The notes under the pieces are model-generated. The model did not search any database and had not been told where the DNA came from. It saw only the letters and a program-made list of their open reading frames with translations. The position numbers were made by a program, and so were the translations under genes. From a virus, in the IMG/VR virus record IMGVR_UViG_3300008120_000431, positions 1 through 34,967 of that record: DNA of 34,967 nucleotides; one strand, 5' to 3'. Shown piece after piece: positions 6,691 to 12,415 of the stretch (its first letter is position 1; each line of letters opens with the position of its first letter).

Positions 6691-6759
6691 GGTGGAGGTG
6701 ACGGGTACTGCCCCCGTGTCCTCAGAACCTTTATCGTTGATTGTCAACAACTGATAATT

Positions 6760-7092
6760 TTATATAGCTTCATTTTGTTTATATTGCAACAGTTTTTTCG
6801 CTCTTTCTTTTACCCATTTATCAAAAGGTAGAAAAGCTCCCGATGCACCAGTCCAATCACGGAAAGCATCATCGTAGAAACCTATATCTATCTTTTGCTT
6901 TTGTAGCTCTACAAGCTCATCGGCCCACTGCTGCCACTTGTGGTCATCCACAACGTTATCGTCGAGCTCATAGTAGAGGTAGGAGTGTACCAGCATCTGT
7001 ATACGTCTCTGACGGATCTTTTCCGAGAGCGTTTGCACCGCATTAACTTTCGGATCATCTTCATCTTCAAAAAAAGCATCAAGCGTCTGCAT
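6760..7092 (-). CDS. Hypothetical protein with ligase Ia-like helical motif
   Basis: The product has 110 aa from MQTLDAFFEDEDD. An upstream in-frame start exists, but the chosen one has GGAAAG at the right distance and overlaps the previous gene by only 14 bases. The central part (RIQMLVHSYLYYELDDNVVDDH) resembles the N-terminal Ia domain of NAD-dependent DNA ligases in pattern (YYELDD, then a D-H turn), a segment that occurs alone in many phage proteins. No catalytic lysine domain is present, so no ligase activity is suggested. It ends eight bases before the estimated tmRNA 5' end. Confidence 0.7.
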   Translation of the reverse strand: MQTLDAFFEDEDDPKVNAVQTLSEKIRQRRIQMLVHSYLYYELDDNVVDDHKWQQWADELVELQKQKIDIGFYDDAFRDWTGASGAFLPFDKWVKERAKKLLQYKQNEAI

Positions 7093-7267
7093 ACTTTCCG
7101 AACTCCCAATAGTCCTTATCGTTCTTTGTGACGAAAAGAACCTTATAGCCTTCACCAAGAACACTATGATCTGCGATCATCTCATCGATGGTAAATGGCA
7201 TTTGAGACATTCGTTCATCGTTGGTCTTGATCCAGCCTTTGTTGGTAGAGATGAGATATGTGTTCAT
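7079..7267 (-). CDS. Hypothetical small protein
   Basis: The product (62 aa) starts MNTYLISTNKGWIKTND and is not recognised. Alternating hydrophobic and polar residues in the C-terminal half (EGYKVLFVTKNDKDYWEF) suggest a small beta-rich domain. It overlaps both neighbours (4 bases upstream, 14 downstream), so it is probably translationally coupled in a three-gene unit behind the promoter at 7691-7719. Confidence 0.7.
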   Translation of the reverse strand: MNTYLISTNKGWIKTNDERMSQMPFTIDEMIADHSVLGEGYKVLFVTKNDKDYWEFGKYADA

Positions 7268-7659
7268 TCCGTACCTCCTTCAAGAGCGGCCTTGATAGAG
7301 CCGTACTTGAGATCGAAGCACCATTCCAGGCGTTCGTATCCATAGAACTTGAGCTCTTCAAGCTCGCCTTCAGCATCAGCGATGATCTCGATTGCGCGAA
7401 CCTGATCGCAGTTGCAAAGTTCCATGGTATCGCGAACGCGATCGAAGAACTTGTCGAGGTTAGCGGACTGACGAACGCGATCTTCGTCGATCTGCATGCT
7501 CAGCTCAGCGCAGAGCTCGGTGTAACGACGATCGAAAGCTTCGACCGACTCAAAAGTGACGTAGCGGGGACGGAAGCCATACACATCCTTGTGCAGGTCC
7601 GAGAAGATGTCGCCATCCTTAGAGTTGGTAGCGGCATTGATATCAGAAAGAGTAAGCAT
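7264..7659 (-). CDS. Conserved phage hypothetical protein
   Basis: The product has 131 aa from MLTLSDINAAT. This start has GGAG seven bases upstream, whereas the ATG 21 bases further up has none. The segment FSDLHKDVYGFRPRYVTFES is seen in many unrelated tailed phages, but I know of no assigned function. The remainder is helical and acidic (LCAELSMQIDEDRVRQSANLDKFF). It is the first gene after its promoter. Confidence 0.8.
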   Translation of the reverse strand: MLTLSDINAATNSKDGDIFSDLHKDVYGFRPRYVTFESVEAFDRRYTELCAELSMQIDEDRVRQSANLDKFFDRVRDTMELCNCDQVRAIEIIADAEGELEELKFYGYERLEWCFDLKYGSIKAALEGGTE

Positions 7660-7690
7660 TTCGTATCTCCGTTTCTTCATCCTATAATTT

Positions 7691-7719
7691 ACTATAGGCT
7701 AAAACGGGGATTAATGCAA
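7691..7719 (-). promoter_or_regulatory. Promoter for the 7264-7659 gene
   Basis: TTGCAT, 17 bp, TATAGT, preceded by the conserved AACAG. It is a member of the recurring family. Confidence 0.75.
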
Positions 7720-7749
7720 CTGTTATTTTCGAAAAAAGATAAAAAAGTT

Positions 7750-7841
7750 TGGTAGTCCTGCCAGGACTCGAACCTGGATCGTCGGCTAATCTGGCCGTCA
7801 TGCCTTATAAGGACACCGCTCTACCTTTGAGCTACAGGACC
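7750..7841 (-). tRNA. tRNA-Ile(UAU) with an unusually long variable arm
   Basis: Acceptor GGTCCTG/CAGGACT, anticodon arm GTGTC-CTTATAA-GGCAT, T-arm CCAGG-TTCGAGT-CCTGG, A73, encoded CCA. The variable region is about 22 nt with a 4-bp stem (CGGC/GCCG). Such arms are normal only in Leu, Ser, Tyr and Sec tRNAs, so this is odd for an Ile anticodon. Confidence 0.8.
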
Positions 7842-8042
7842 ATTAATTATTTTGACTATATCCTTGCTGGATACCAATGTGCATAGAGCTTCAATTTCTT
7901 TCTGCCGTTTCTTTGGTATATCGTAATGATCCCTGTGAAACCAGCAACGCTTTATGTTTAATTCCATAGCCATTATGTGGAGGTTATCTATGGAATATGG
8001 TATGCAAATAAGATGTCTTTTGCCGTCTGTGATGTATGTCAT
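7821..8042 (-). CDS. DUF4031-like protein wedged between two tRNA genes
   Basis: The product (73 aa) starts MTYITDGKRHLICIPYSI and contains HIMAMELNIKRCWFHRDHYDIP, which matches the DUF4031 family (a short domain with a conserved W-H-x-DHYD-P core; function unknown). Its ATG uses the A of the CCA end of tRNA-Leu(UAA) upstream, with the acceptor GGGGG able to act as SD. The last seven codons, including the TAG stop, lie inside tRNA-Ile(UAU). Both ends therefore depend on tRNA sequence, so tRNA maturation and translation of this mRNA should be mutually exclusive. Confidence 0.8.
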   Translation of the reverse strand: MTYITDGKRHLICIPYSIDNLHIMAMELNIKRCWFHRDHYDIPKKRQKEIEALCTLVSSKDIVKIINGPVAQR

Positions 8043-8119
8043 GGTACCCCCGGTGGGATTCGAACCCACACTGTAGAGATTTTAAGTCTCCTGACTCTAA
8101 CCGATTGGCCTACGGGGGC
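8042..8119 (-). tRNA. tRNA-Leu(UAA) with short variable loop
   Basis: Acceptor GCCCCCG/CGGGGGT, anticodon arm GGAGA-CTTAAAA-TCTCT, T-arm GTGGG-TTCGAAT-CCCAC, A73, encoded CCA. The variable loop is only ACAGT, unlike the long arm of normal bacterial Leu tRNAs. CCA overlaps the start codon of the next gene. Confidence 0.85.
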
Positions 8120-8122
8120 ATA

Positions 8123-8214
8123 TGGAGGAGAGCGGGCGGTCTCGATCCCCAGACTGTCTTTCAAGTCCCAACCGCTTTCGAGGCGGTGCCCGGCGCCTGC
8201 CGAGTTCACTCTCC
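8123..8214 (-). tRNA. tRNA-Ser(CGA)
   Basis: Acceptor GGAGAGT/GCTCTCC, anticodon arm ACCGC-CTCGAAA-GCGGT, long variable arm with GGGAC and GTCT, T-loop ATCGAGA (A54). The discriminator is T, not the usual G. CCA encoded. Confidence 0.85.
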
Positions 8215-8215
8215 A

Positions 8216-8290
8216 TGGTACCCGTTACAGGTTACGCTCCTGTCACCTCTTGCATGTCAAGCAAGCGCTCTACTAATGAGCTAAACGGGC
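8216..8290 (-). tRNA. tRNA-Val(GAC) with deviant T-loop
   Basis: Acceptor GCCCGTT/AACGGGT, anticodon arm CTTGC-TTGACAT-GCAAG, CCA encoded. The T-loop is AGCGTAA instead of TTCGANT, and the D-loop ATTAGTA has no GG pair. Confidence 0.8.
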
Positions 8291-8291
8291 A

Positions 8292-8645
8292 TTAACTACG
8301 TGATTCGTTATCCGTATGCCATTGTCCATAGACGCAATGTAAAAATTCATGCCCTACAAACTCTGGTTCGTACTTTACCGAAGGCTTGACCATATGTATT
8401 GTACATGTATCAAACGGCGGACGAAGCACGCTGAAAGCTGCGAGATCAGGCGCCTTAACGCCGTATGAGCTTGCAGCTTGTAATAACTCACGCTCTGAAT
8501 TATATGTAACGATGTTAATCTGTACCTGCTGCTTTTCATATTGAGGGGTTCCAAACCTGTATCCATCAGCGCCTGTTCTAGGGGCTGGTTCGCAGGATGA
8601 AAGCAGCAATGCGGCAAATGTTAAACCTAGTACTTTCTTTAGCAT
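8292..8645 (-). CDS. Lipoprotein with HExxH-like metal-binding motif
   Basis: The product (117 aa) has a lipoprotein signal peptide: MLKK, a hydrophobic core and LLSSC, so Cys18 should be lipidated. The mature part ends with GHEFLHCVYGQWH, an HExxH zinc-ligand pattern with a third histidine shortly after, as in zincin metalloproteases, though the protein is very small for an active protease. SD AGGAGG is strong, and a late promoter (8664-8671) precedes the gene. A late envelope lipoprotein could act in superinfection exclusion or lysis; this is inferred only. Confidence 0.75.
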   Translation of the reverse strand: MLKKVLGLTFAALLLSSCEPAPRTGADGYRFGTPQYEKQQVQINIVTYNSERELLQAASSYGVKAPDLAAFSVLRPPFDTCTIHMVKPSVKYEPEFVGHEFLHCVYGQWHTDNESRS

Positions 8646-8663
8646 AAGAGTGCCTCCTATGCC

Positions 8664-8671
8664 TATTTATA
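8664..8671 (-). promoter_or_regulatory. T4-type late promoter
   Basis: TATAAATA, identical to the T4 late consensus, 19 bases before the lipoprotein start and directly after the CCA of tRNA-Leu(GAG). The SD AGGAGG lies between it and the ATG. Confidence 0.65.
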
Positions 8672-8748
8672 TGGTGTCCATGATGGGACTCGAACCCATA
8701 CTGTCTACCCCCTCAAGATAGTGACTCTACCAATTGGCCTACATGGAC
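8672..8748 (-). tRNA. tRNA-Leu(GAG) with short variable loop
   Basis: Acceptor GTCCATG/CATGGAC, anticodon arm CTATC-TTGAGGG-GGTAG, T-arm ATGGG-TTCGAGT-CCCAT, variable loop ACAGT, A73, encoded CCA. It has the same short-variable-loop design as tRNA-Leu(UAA). Confidence 0.85.
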
Positions 8749-8894
8749 GTATTTCTTTTTAGTAAAAGCGTACGCTGAGCTTTACAGTCCTGTGCGCGCT
8801 TATATGACTTATCATCGAATCTAGATCCATCAGGCCAACGAAGGCACCAACGGTCTCCAGATGCTTGATCAACTTGCAGATGATGTAGTATCAT
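8739..8894 (-). CDS. Small hypothetical protein ending inside tRNA-Leu(GAG)
   Basis: The 51-aa frame from the ATG at 8892-8894 overlaps the end of the upstream gene by 26 bases. The sequence (RWCLRWPDGSRFDDKSYKRA) reads like real protein rather than tRNA shadow. The last codons and the TAG stop fall in the first ten bases of the tRNA, where the conserved T8-A9-G10 forms the stop. The SD is weak. Function unknown. Confidence 0.5.
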   Translation of the reverse strand: MILHHLQVDQASGDRWCLRWPDGSRFDDKSYKRAQDCKAQRTLLLKRNTSM

Positions 8895-9495
8895 ATTGAA
8901 TACCGAGCGACTTATATAGCTCGAGAATCCAGTTATTTGAATCAGCGACGCGCTTCTTCTCTTTCTCAAGCTCTTCCTCGTAATGCTTGGCGTTCCACTC
9001 TACGCTCTTAACAGCGTCGTTGTAGAAGTCAATCGAGGTCTTAGAGATAGCAGTCTGCAGGCGTTCCAGGTCATACTTGGTGTCGCAATCAAAGCTAATC
9101 GAATCTACGATCTGCTTAGTCATAAACTCCTTCAGACCCTGGTGCTCAGATGTAGGAGGATTCCAAGCGCCTACCTTAGCCATCATAGCGTTATACTTTT
9201 CACGCAGTGCGCTCTTATCTTCAATCGCCTTCTGAATACGCGCAATTTCCTTATCGCGCTCTTCCTCACCATACGCTTCTTTCTGCTCTTCAGTGAGAGA
9301 CTGAAGATAGCCGTACTCAGCGAGTGCCTCAGGAAGCTTCTCTTCGTAATAGGATGACTCTTCGCGAAGCTTAGGTTTGTCAGAAGCTGGATCATCACGC
9401 TGCATAATGCATGCACCAAAAGCGCGTGCACAATTCAATGCGAAATCTTCGAACGACTGACCTTTTTCGATAGCGTGTGTATAACCGGTAGGCAT
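8869..9495 (-). CDS. Conserved T4-like hypothetical protein
   Basis: The product has 208 aa from MPTGYTHAIEKGQSF. This start has AAAGGA upstream, and the longer frame would run through a tRNA. The N-terminal FEDFALNCARAFGACIMQRDDP is a well conserved block in T4-like and other myoviruses, function unknown. The rest is strongly helical with Glu/Lys repeats (LEKEKKRVADSNNWILELYKS near the end), suggesting a coiled coil. No membrane segment. Confidence 0.8.
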   Translation of the reverse strand: MPTGYTHAIEKGQSFEDFALNCARAFGACIMQRDDPASDKPKLREESSYYEEKLPEALAEYGYLQSLTEEQKEAYGEEERDKEIARIQKAIEDKSALREKYNAMMAKVGAWNPPTSEHQGLKEFMTKQIVDSISFDCDTKYDLERLQTAISKTSIDFYNDAVKSVEWNAKHYEEELEKEKKRVADSNNWILELYKSLGIQYDTTSSAS

Positions 9496-9509
9496 AATAA
9501 ATTCCTTTA

Positions 9510-9584
9510 TGGTGCTCCTAAGAGGAATTGAACCTCTACTCCGTCCGTACCAAGGACGTGTGCTACCACTATCACTATAGGAGC
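9510..9584 (-). tRNA. tRNA-Thr(GGU)
   Basis: Acceptor GCTCCTA/TAGGAGC, anticodon arm CGTCC-TTGGTAC-GGACG, T-arm AGAGG-TTCAATT-CCTCT, A73, encoded CCA. Confidence 0.9.
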
Positions 9585-9588
9585 TCAG

Positions 9589-9679
9589 TGGAGGAAAGCC
9601 GCGGTCTCGATCCGCATACCTATTACTAGGCACCCTTGGTTTAGCAAACCAGGACAGTCACCCGACTGCTTGACTTTCC
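9589..9679 (-). tRNA. tRNA-Ser(GCU)
   Basis: Acceptor GGAAAGT/GCTTTCC, anticodon loop TTGCTAA, variable arm CCTA-GTAA-TAGG, T-loop ATCGAGA, discriminator T, encoded CCA. Confidence 0.85.
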
Positions 9680-9684
9680 ATCAA

Positions 9685-9772
9685 TGGAGGAGAGCGGGGT
9701 TCCCGCCACCCAGACCCTTTCGGGTCCCAACCGCTTTCCAGGCGGTGCCGAGACTCTCTCGGTTCACTCTCC
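9685..9772 (-). tRNA. tRNA-Ser(GGA) with deviant elbow
   Basis: Acceptor GGAGAGT/GCTCTCC, anticodon arm ACCGC-CTGGAAA-GCGGT, variable arm GACCC-GAAA-GGGTC, discriminator T, encoded CCA. The T-loop is GGCGGGA and the D-arm lacks a clear GG, so the usual D-T loop contact cannot form in the standard way. Confidence 0.75.
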
Positions 9773-9781
9773 TTTAGCCCA

Positions 9782-10588
9782 TTAACGTCCTACGTTGACG
9801 ATACCCTTGAAGTCGTACGGTACAACTACAGTGTTGACCTTACCAGCCTTAACACCTTCAGCGATATCCTGCAGAGCCATGGCAGCCATGTACTCAGTAG
9901 CACCGCGGTTAGCGTTCAGAGCAGCAATACGCTGCGCTTCCAGCTTAGCAGTCTGCACTTCAACTTCCTTACGCTTCTGTTCGTTCTGAGCCTGAACCAG
10001 AGCGTTAGCCGAGGCTACAATGTTTGCTGCGGGCTTAACCTGACGAACCAGAACCTGCGAGAGCGAGATTGCTCCATCGAGCTTCTCAGCAGCAAGCTGG
10101 TTGACGATTTCCTGACGAATCAGCTGTTCCATTTCAGCGCGATTATCAGCCATCTTAAGCGATTCATAACGACGAGCAACCTTGTAGGCAGCGTTACGAC
10201 CGAGCTGACGGATGTAGTTATACATCAGCAGCGTATCGCCTTCTTCCGTATCAGCGTGGAAGCCGCGGTTCTTTTCGATGTACAATTCAGCGACAGCGCC
10301 AGGATTGATCGAGTAGATGACAGCCATATCGAAGTCAGCAACAGTCGAGTTGTCCGAAGCTAGAGGAGTCAAATCAGTAATATCGACCTGAACGTCCTTG
10401 GTAGGGAAGGTCAAAACATCACCGAAAATGGTCTGGTTAACCGAACCAGGCATCAGCTCAGTGGTCTCAATGGTCTTGTCGAAAGCACGACGAACACCGA
10501 CTTCACCAGTTTCAATACGAGTACAAGCAGCAGTCGTGGCCATCAGACCAGCGAGAACGGCAACCTTAGCATAACGATTCATATTCAC
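9782..10588 (-). CDS. SPFH/Band 7 (prohibitin-like) lipoprotein
   Basis: The product (268 aa) begins with a lipoprotein signal peptide ending in TTAAC, so Cys22 is the likely lipidation site. Residues 27-200 form an SPFH domain (TGEVGVRRAFDKTIETTELMPG and beta-rich DVQVDITDLTPLASD), followed by a helical segment rich in Ala, Glu and Gln (VQAQNEQKRKEVEVQTAKLEAQRIA) that would oligomerise. SPFH proteins form membrane-associated rings, such as HflK/HflC controlling FtsH. In a phage, a secreted lipidated SPFH protein may shape the envelope or block superinfection; function unproven. The gene follows a small membrane-protein gene by eight bases. Confidence 0.85.
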   Translation of the reverse strand: MNMNRYAKVAVLAGLMATTAACTRIETGEVGVRRAFDKTIETTELMPGSVNQTIFGDVLTFPTKDVQVDITDLTPLASDNSTVADFDMAVIYSINPGAVAELYIEKNRGFHADTEEGDTLLMYNYIRQLGRNAAYKVARRYESLKMADNRAEMEQLIRQEIVNQLAAEKLDGAISLSQVLVRQVKPAANIVASANALVQAQNEQKRKEVEVQTAKLEAQRIAALNANRGATEYMAAMALQDIAEGVKAGKVNTVVVPYDFKGIVNVGR

Positions 10589-10596
10589 TTTTTCCT

Positions 10597-10773
10597 TTAG
10601 AACAAGATAACGATTGCAGCGATAATGCTAACCACTACCACTGTTACTACCATAGTATAACCCAGAGATTTAATCAACTGGATTTTTTCACGCCCGGTTG
10701 CAGCAGTGAAGCCTTGAATACCGGCAAACACCAATCCAAACAGTACGAGAAACCCTAAAATCATTTTAGCCAT
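10597..10773 (-). CDS. Small membrane protein, two helices
   Basis: The product (58 aa) starts MAKMILGFLVLFGLVF; GGAG lies eight bases before this ATG. Two hydrophobic helices (residues 3-21 and 38-57) flank a short charged loop with GREKIQLIKSLG. It probably forms an operon with the SPFH lipoprotein gene immediately downstream. The size and topology would fit a holin or antiholin, but nothing specific supports that. Confidence 0.75.
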   Translation of the reverse strand: MAKMILGFLVLFGLVFAGIQGFTAATGREKIQLIKSLGYTMVVTVVVVSIIAAIVILF

Positions 10774-10792
10774 AATATACACTCCAAAAAAA

Positions 10793-10868
10793 TGGTGGAC
10801 CCCGTGGGGTTCGAACCCACGACCTACAGGTTAAAAGCCCGTTGCTCTACCTACTGAGCTAGAGGTCC
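10793..10868 (-). tRNA. tRNA-Lys(UUU)
   Basis: Acceptor GGACCTC/GGGGTCC, anticodon arm ACGGG-CTTTTAA-CCTGT, T-arm GTGGG-TTCGAAC-CCCAC, A73, encoded CCA. Confidence 0.92.
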
Positions 10869-10875
10869 ATTGATA

Positions 10876-11073
10876 CTACAAATATATCGGGGTAAACTCG
10901 ATATAATCATATTTCCGTTTATTTTTGTCGATCTGCTTATAAAACTTCGGTGCTCTATCATTGGAGGGAAGGATGATGATAGGCGAAGATTTAAGCCGAA
11001 TGGTGGATAGGTTATGTGACGTAACTAGGTTATTATTTTCATCATAAAAATTAACCCTAACATAGTTGCTCAT
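10876..11073 (-). CDS. Small hypothetical protein
   Basis: The product (65 aa) starts MSNYVRVNFYDENNNL, with GAGG upstream; an ATG five codons earlier is possible. The sequence is basic and beta-strand-like (VTSHNLSTIRLKSSPIIILP), with no known motif. Confidence 0.65.
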   Translation of the reverse strand: MSNYVRVNFYDENNNLVTSHNLSTIRLKSSPIIILPSNDRAPKFYKQIDKNKRKYDYIEFTPIYL

Positions 11074-11094
11074 AATAATACACCTCAAAAATTA

Positions 11095-11166
11095 TGGTAC
11101 CAGTAGTTGGTAACGCTCCAACCAAACCAACCTTATGAGAGTCGGTCGAGCACTTGCTCTACTGGC
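11095..11166 (-). tRNA. tRNA-Met(CAU)-like sequence with aberrant D-arm; may be non-functional
   Basis: Acceptor GCCAGTA/TACTGGT, anticodon loop CTCATAA, T-arm GTTGG-AGCGTTA-CCAAC, A73, encoded CCA. The D-arm is only GAGC-AAGT-GCTC, directly after the acceptor with no bases 8 and 9. The 5' half is also the end of an open reading frame (11133-11330). The non-standard T-loop resembles that of tRNA-Val(GAC). Confidence 0.5.
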
Positions 11167-11330
11167 GCAAGAGGATCAACGTTGAAGGACCGTTTTACAG
11201 ACATTGTAACAACCGGTTCATCATCCGAGATTATCTTATACTTAGTATATCCTGCAGTTAGATTCAACTGTTCAAGAGTATAATTAGCTACACGGCTATT
11301 CTTATAATGCCGGAGCTTTACTGTAGGCTT
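11133..11330 (-). pseudogene. Open frame without start codon (5'-truncated gene?)
   Basis: The frame is open for 65 sense codons to TAA (11133-11135) and reads KPTVKLRHYKNSRVANYTLEQ, ITS-like later with SVKRSFNVDPLAPVEQVLDRLS, which looks like real protein. No ATG or GTG lies in frame near the 5' end; the first ATG is 22 codons before the stop. The frame abuts the -10 box of the promoter at 11331-11359, as if a promoter had replaced the gene's start. A TTG start in mid-frame has no SD. The 3' end overlaps the tRNA-Met-like sequence. Confidence 0.5.
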
Positions 11331-11359
11331 CTTATAGGCTCAAAATGAAAATAAGGCAA
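11331..11359 (-). promoter_or_regulatory. Promoter (recurring family)
   Basis: TTGCCT, 17 bp, TATAAG. Nearly identical to the copy at 12132-12160, including the GAGCC just before the -10 box. Confidence 0.8.
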
Positions 11360-11365
11360 CTACTA

Positions 11366-11581
11366 TTATTCCTTAACCTCGCGAGGAGCAATCTTATTGC
11401 CATCTACAGAAGCATCACTAAGATTAGCGCCGTCAGTTACAACTGCAGGTGCATCAGCAGCAGGGGCGTCGGTTGCAGGAGCTTCAGTAGCAGGAGCATC
11501 TACAGGAACTTCAGTTTCAGCCTGATTGCAAGCAGCGGTGAGAGCTGCAACAGCAAGAACCATATAAGTCTTAATATTCAT
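11366..11581 (-). CDS. Small Ala/Pro-rich lipoprotein
   Basis: The product (71 aa) has a signal peptide with lipobox LTAAC (Cys18), followed by low-complexity repeats of the type APATDAPAADAPA, and a polar C-terminus. The mature part is acidic and probably unstructured. It is the third lipoprotein of this region, after those at 8292 and 9782. The SD GAGG precedes the ATG. Role unknown; surface exclusion is one possibility. Confidence 0.75.
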   Translation of the reverse strand: MNIKTYMVLAVAALTAACNQAETEVPVDAPATEAPATDAPAADAPAVVTDGANLSDASVDGNKIAPREVKE

Positions 11582-11603
11582 ATTATACCTCGTTGTTGGA
11601 AAA

Positions 11604-11689
11604 TGGAGGAGGGTGATGGCATCGAACCATTAACCTTTCGGTTACTACAGTTTTCAAGACTGTGTGAGGAGCCAACCTCAGCACCCTCC
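11604..11689 (-). tRNA. tRNA-Ser(UGA)
   Basis: Acceptor GGAGGGT/ACCCTCC, anticodon arm ACAGT-CTTGAAA-ACTGT, variable arm TAACC-GAAA-GGTTA, T-loop TTCGATG, discriminator T, encoded CCA. Confidence 0.88.
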
Positions 11690-11742
11690 GTATAATAGGC
11701 TCTACCTATGTAGAATTAAGTCGCTTGATTGACACCTAAATT

Positions 11743-11817
11743 TGGTAGCCCGAACGGGTTTCGATCCCGCTTCTCCTGGTTGAGAACCAGACGTCCTAGC
11801 CACTAGACGACCGGGCC
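11743..11817 (-). tRNA. tRNA-Glu(CUC)
   Basis: Acceptor GGCCCGG/TCGGGCT, anticodon arm TCTGG-TTCTCAA-CCAGG, T-arm GCGGG-ATCGAAA-CCCGT (A54), A73, encoded CCA. Confidence 0.88.
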
Positions 11818-11822
11818 AAAAA

Positions 11823-11898
11823 TGGTAGACCATGTAGGATTCGAACCTACGACCTAAGGATTAAGAGTCCCGCGCTCTACCAACTGAGCTAATGGTCC
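11823..11898 (-). tRNA. tRNA-Lys(CUU)
   Basis: Acceptor GGACCAT/ATGGTCT, anticodon arm CGGGA-CTCTTAA-TCCTT, T-arm GTAGG-TTCGAAT-CCTAC, A73, encoded CCA. Confidence 0.92.
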
Positions 11899-11907
11899 AT
11901 TAAACTA

Positions 11908-12105
11908 TTAAATGTATCGATGATCGAAATCAGCGTAAGCAGCAAAACCAAGTACACGACGATCAACGTAATAACGATCTCGGACAGACAATAGATCACG
12001 AGTGTAAGCACCCAAAGCATCTACAGCTTCTTGTTCAGAAGCGTACACACCAAGAAGGTAATCACCTTCGTAATCCATCGAACCCATCAGTACAAAAACT
12101 TCCAT
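11908..12105 (-). CDS. Small hypothetical protein
   Basis: The product (65 aa) starts MEVFVLMGSMDYEGDYLLGVYASEQEAVDAL. The pattern of a beta strand, an acidic turn, a Gly-Val-Tyr-Ser/Ala strand and an EEA helix recalls the DUF7336 type of small domains; assignment is tentative. SD GGAGAT lies upstream. It directly follows the promoter at 12132-12160. Confidence 0.7.
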   Translation of the reverse strand: MEVFVLMGSMDYEGDYLLGVYASEQEAVDALGAYTRDLLSVRDRYYVDRRVLGFAAYADFDHRYI

Positions 12106-12131
12106 TGCCTTATCTCCTTTATTGATACCTT

Positions 12132-12160
12132 CTTATAGGCTCAAAATGGAAATAAGGCAA
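12132..12160 (-). promoter_or_regulatory. Promoter for the 11908-12105 gene
   Basis: TTGCCT, 17 bp, TATAAG, followed by AAGGTAT. A recurring-family member just after the end of the GapR gene. Confidence 0.8.
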
Positions 12161-12175
12161 CAGTTATTTTAAAAA

Positions 12176-12415
12176 TTAATCGAGGCCGAGAGCAGCCTTG
12201 TAGGTCTCAGTGAGCGCTTCTTCTTCCATGCGCGCATCACGAGTCTGCTTACGCAGCTTTACCATCTTACGCATAATCTTAACATCATAGCCAACAGCCT
12301 TAGCTTCAGCATACACATCCTTAATGTCGTCCGAGACGCCCTTCTTTTCTTCTTCGAGACGCTCAACGCGTTCAATCAGGAGGCGCAGACGATCATCAGT
12401 AGCTTCAACAGTCAT
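12176..12415 (-). CDS. gapR: GapR-like (DUF2312) nucleoid-associated protein
   Basis: The product (79 aa) is full length for the family. It contains [21 protein letters not shown], then [21 protein letters not shown], and a C-terminal [12 protein letters not shown]: the coiled-coil and basic DNA-binding layout of GapR. In Caulobacter, GapR encircles overtwisted AT-rich DNA and helps topoisomerases at forks and highly transcribed genes. The family is characteristic of alphaproteobacteria, so this is evidence for the host. Its ATG overlaps the stop of the glycosyltransferase gene (TAATG). Confidence 0.92.
   Translation of the reverse strand: MTVEATDDRLRLLIERVERLEEEKKGVSDDIKDVYAEAKAVGYDVKIMRKMVKLRKQTRDARMEEEALTETYKAALGLD

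Larger units (their letters stand above)
6305..6752 (-). ncRNA. ssrA: Circularly permuted (two-piece) tmRNA
   Basis: The gene order is acceptor piece, intervening segment, coding piece. The acceptor piece (about 6690-6752) has the T-arm ACGGG-GGCAGTA-CCCGT, acceptor strand CACCTCC, A and CCA. The coding piece starts at 6534 with GGGGGTG, pairing with CACCTCC over 7 bp, followed by the tmRNA-typical GGATCGACTGGG. The tag frame is at 6408-6452, and its stop lies in a long stem (6403-6431) matching helix 5. A second hairpin lies at 6328-6360. A 12-bp perfect inverted repeat (6679-6690 with its partner next to the coding piece) extends the acceptor helix in the precursor. tmRNA with SmpB rescues stalled ribosomes and tags nascent chains. 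Outer ends are approximate. The order matches alphaproteobacterial tmRNAs. Confidence 0.92.

Noticed and set aside
7977-8284. Plus-strand frames with protein-like text such as PRWDSNPH
   Set aside because: These strings arise from translating tRNA T-arms on the complementary strand; the bases are fully explained by tRNA genes.
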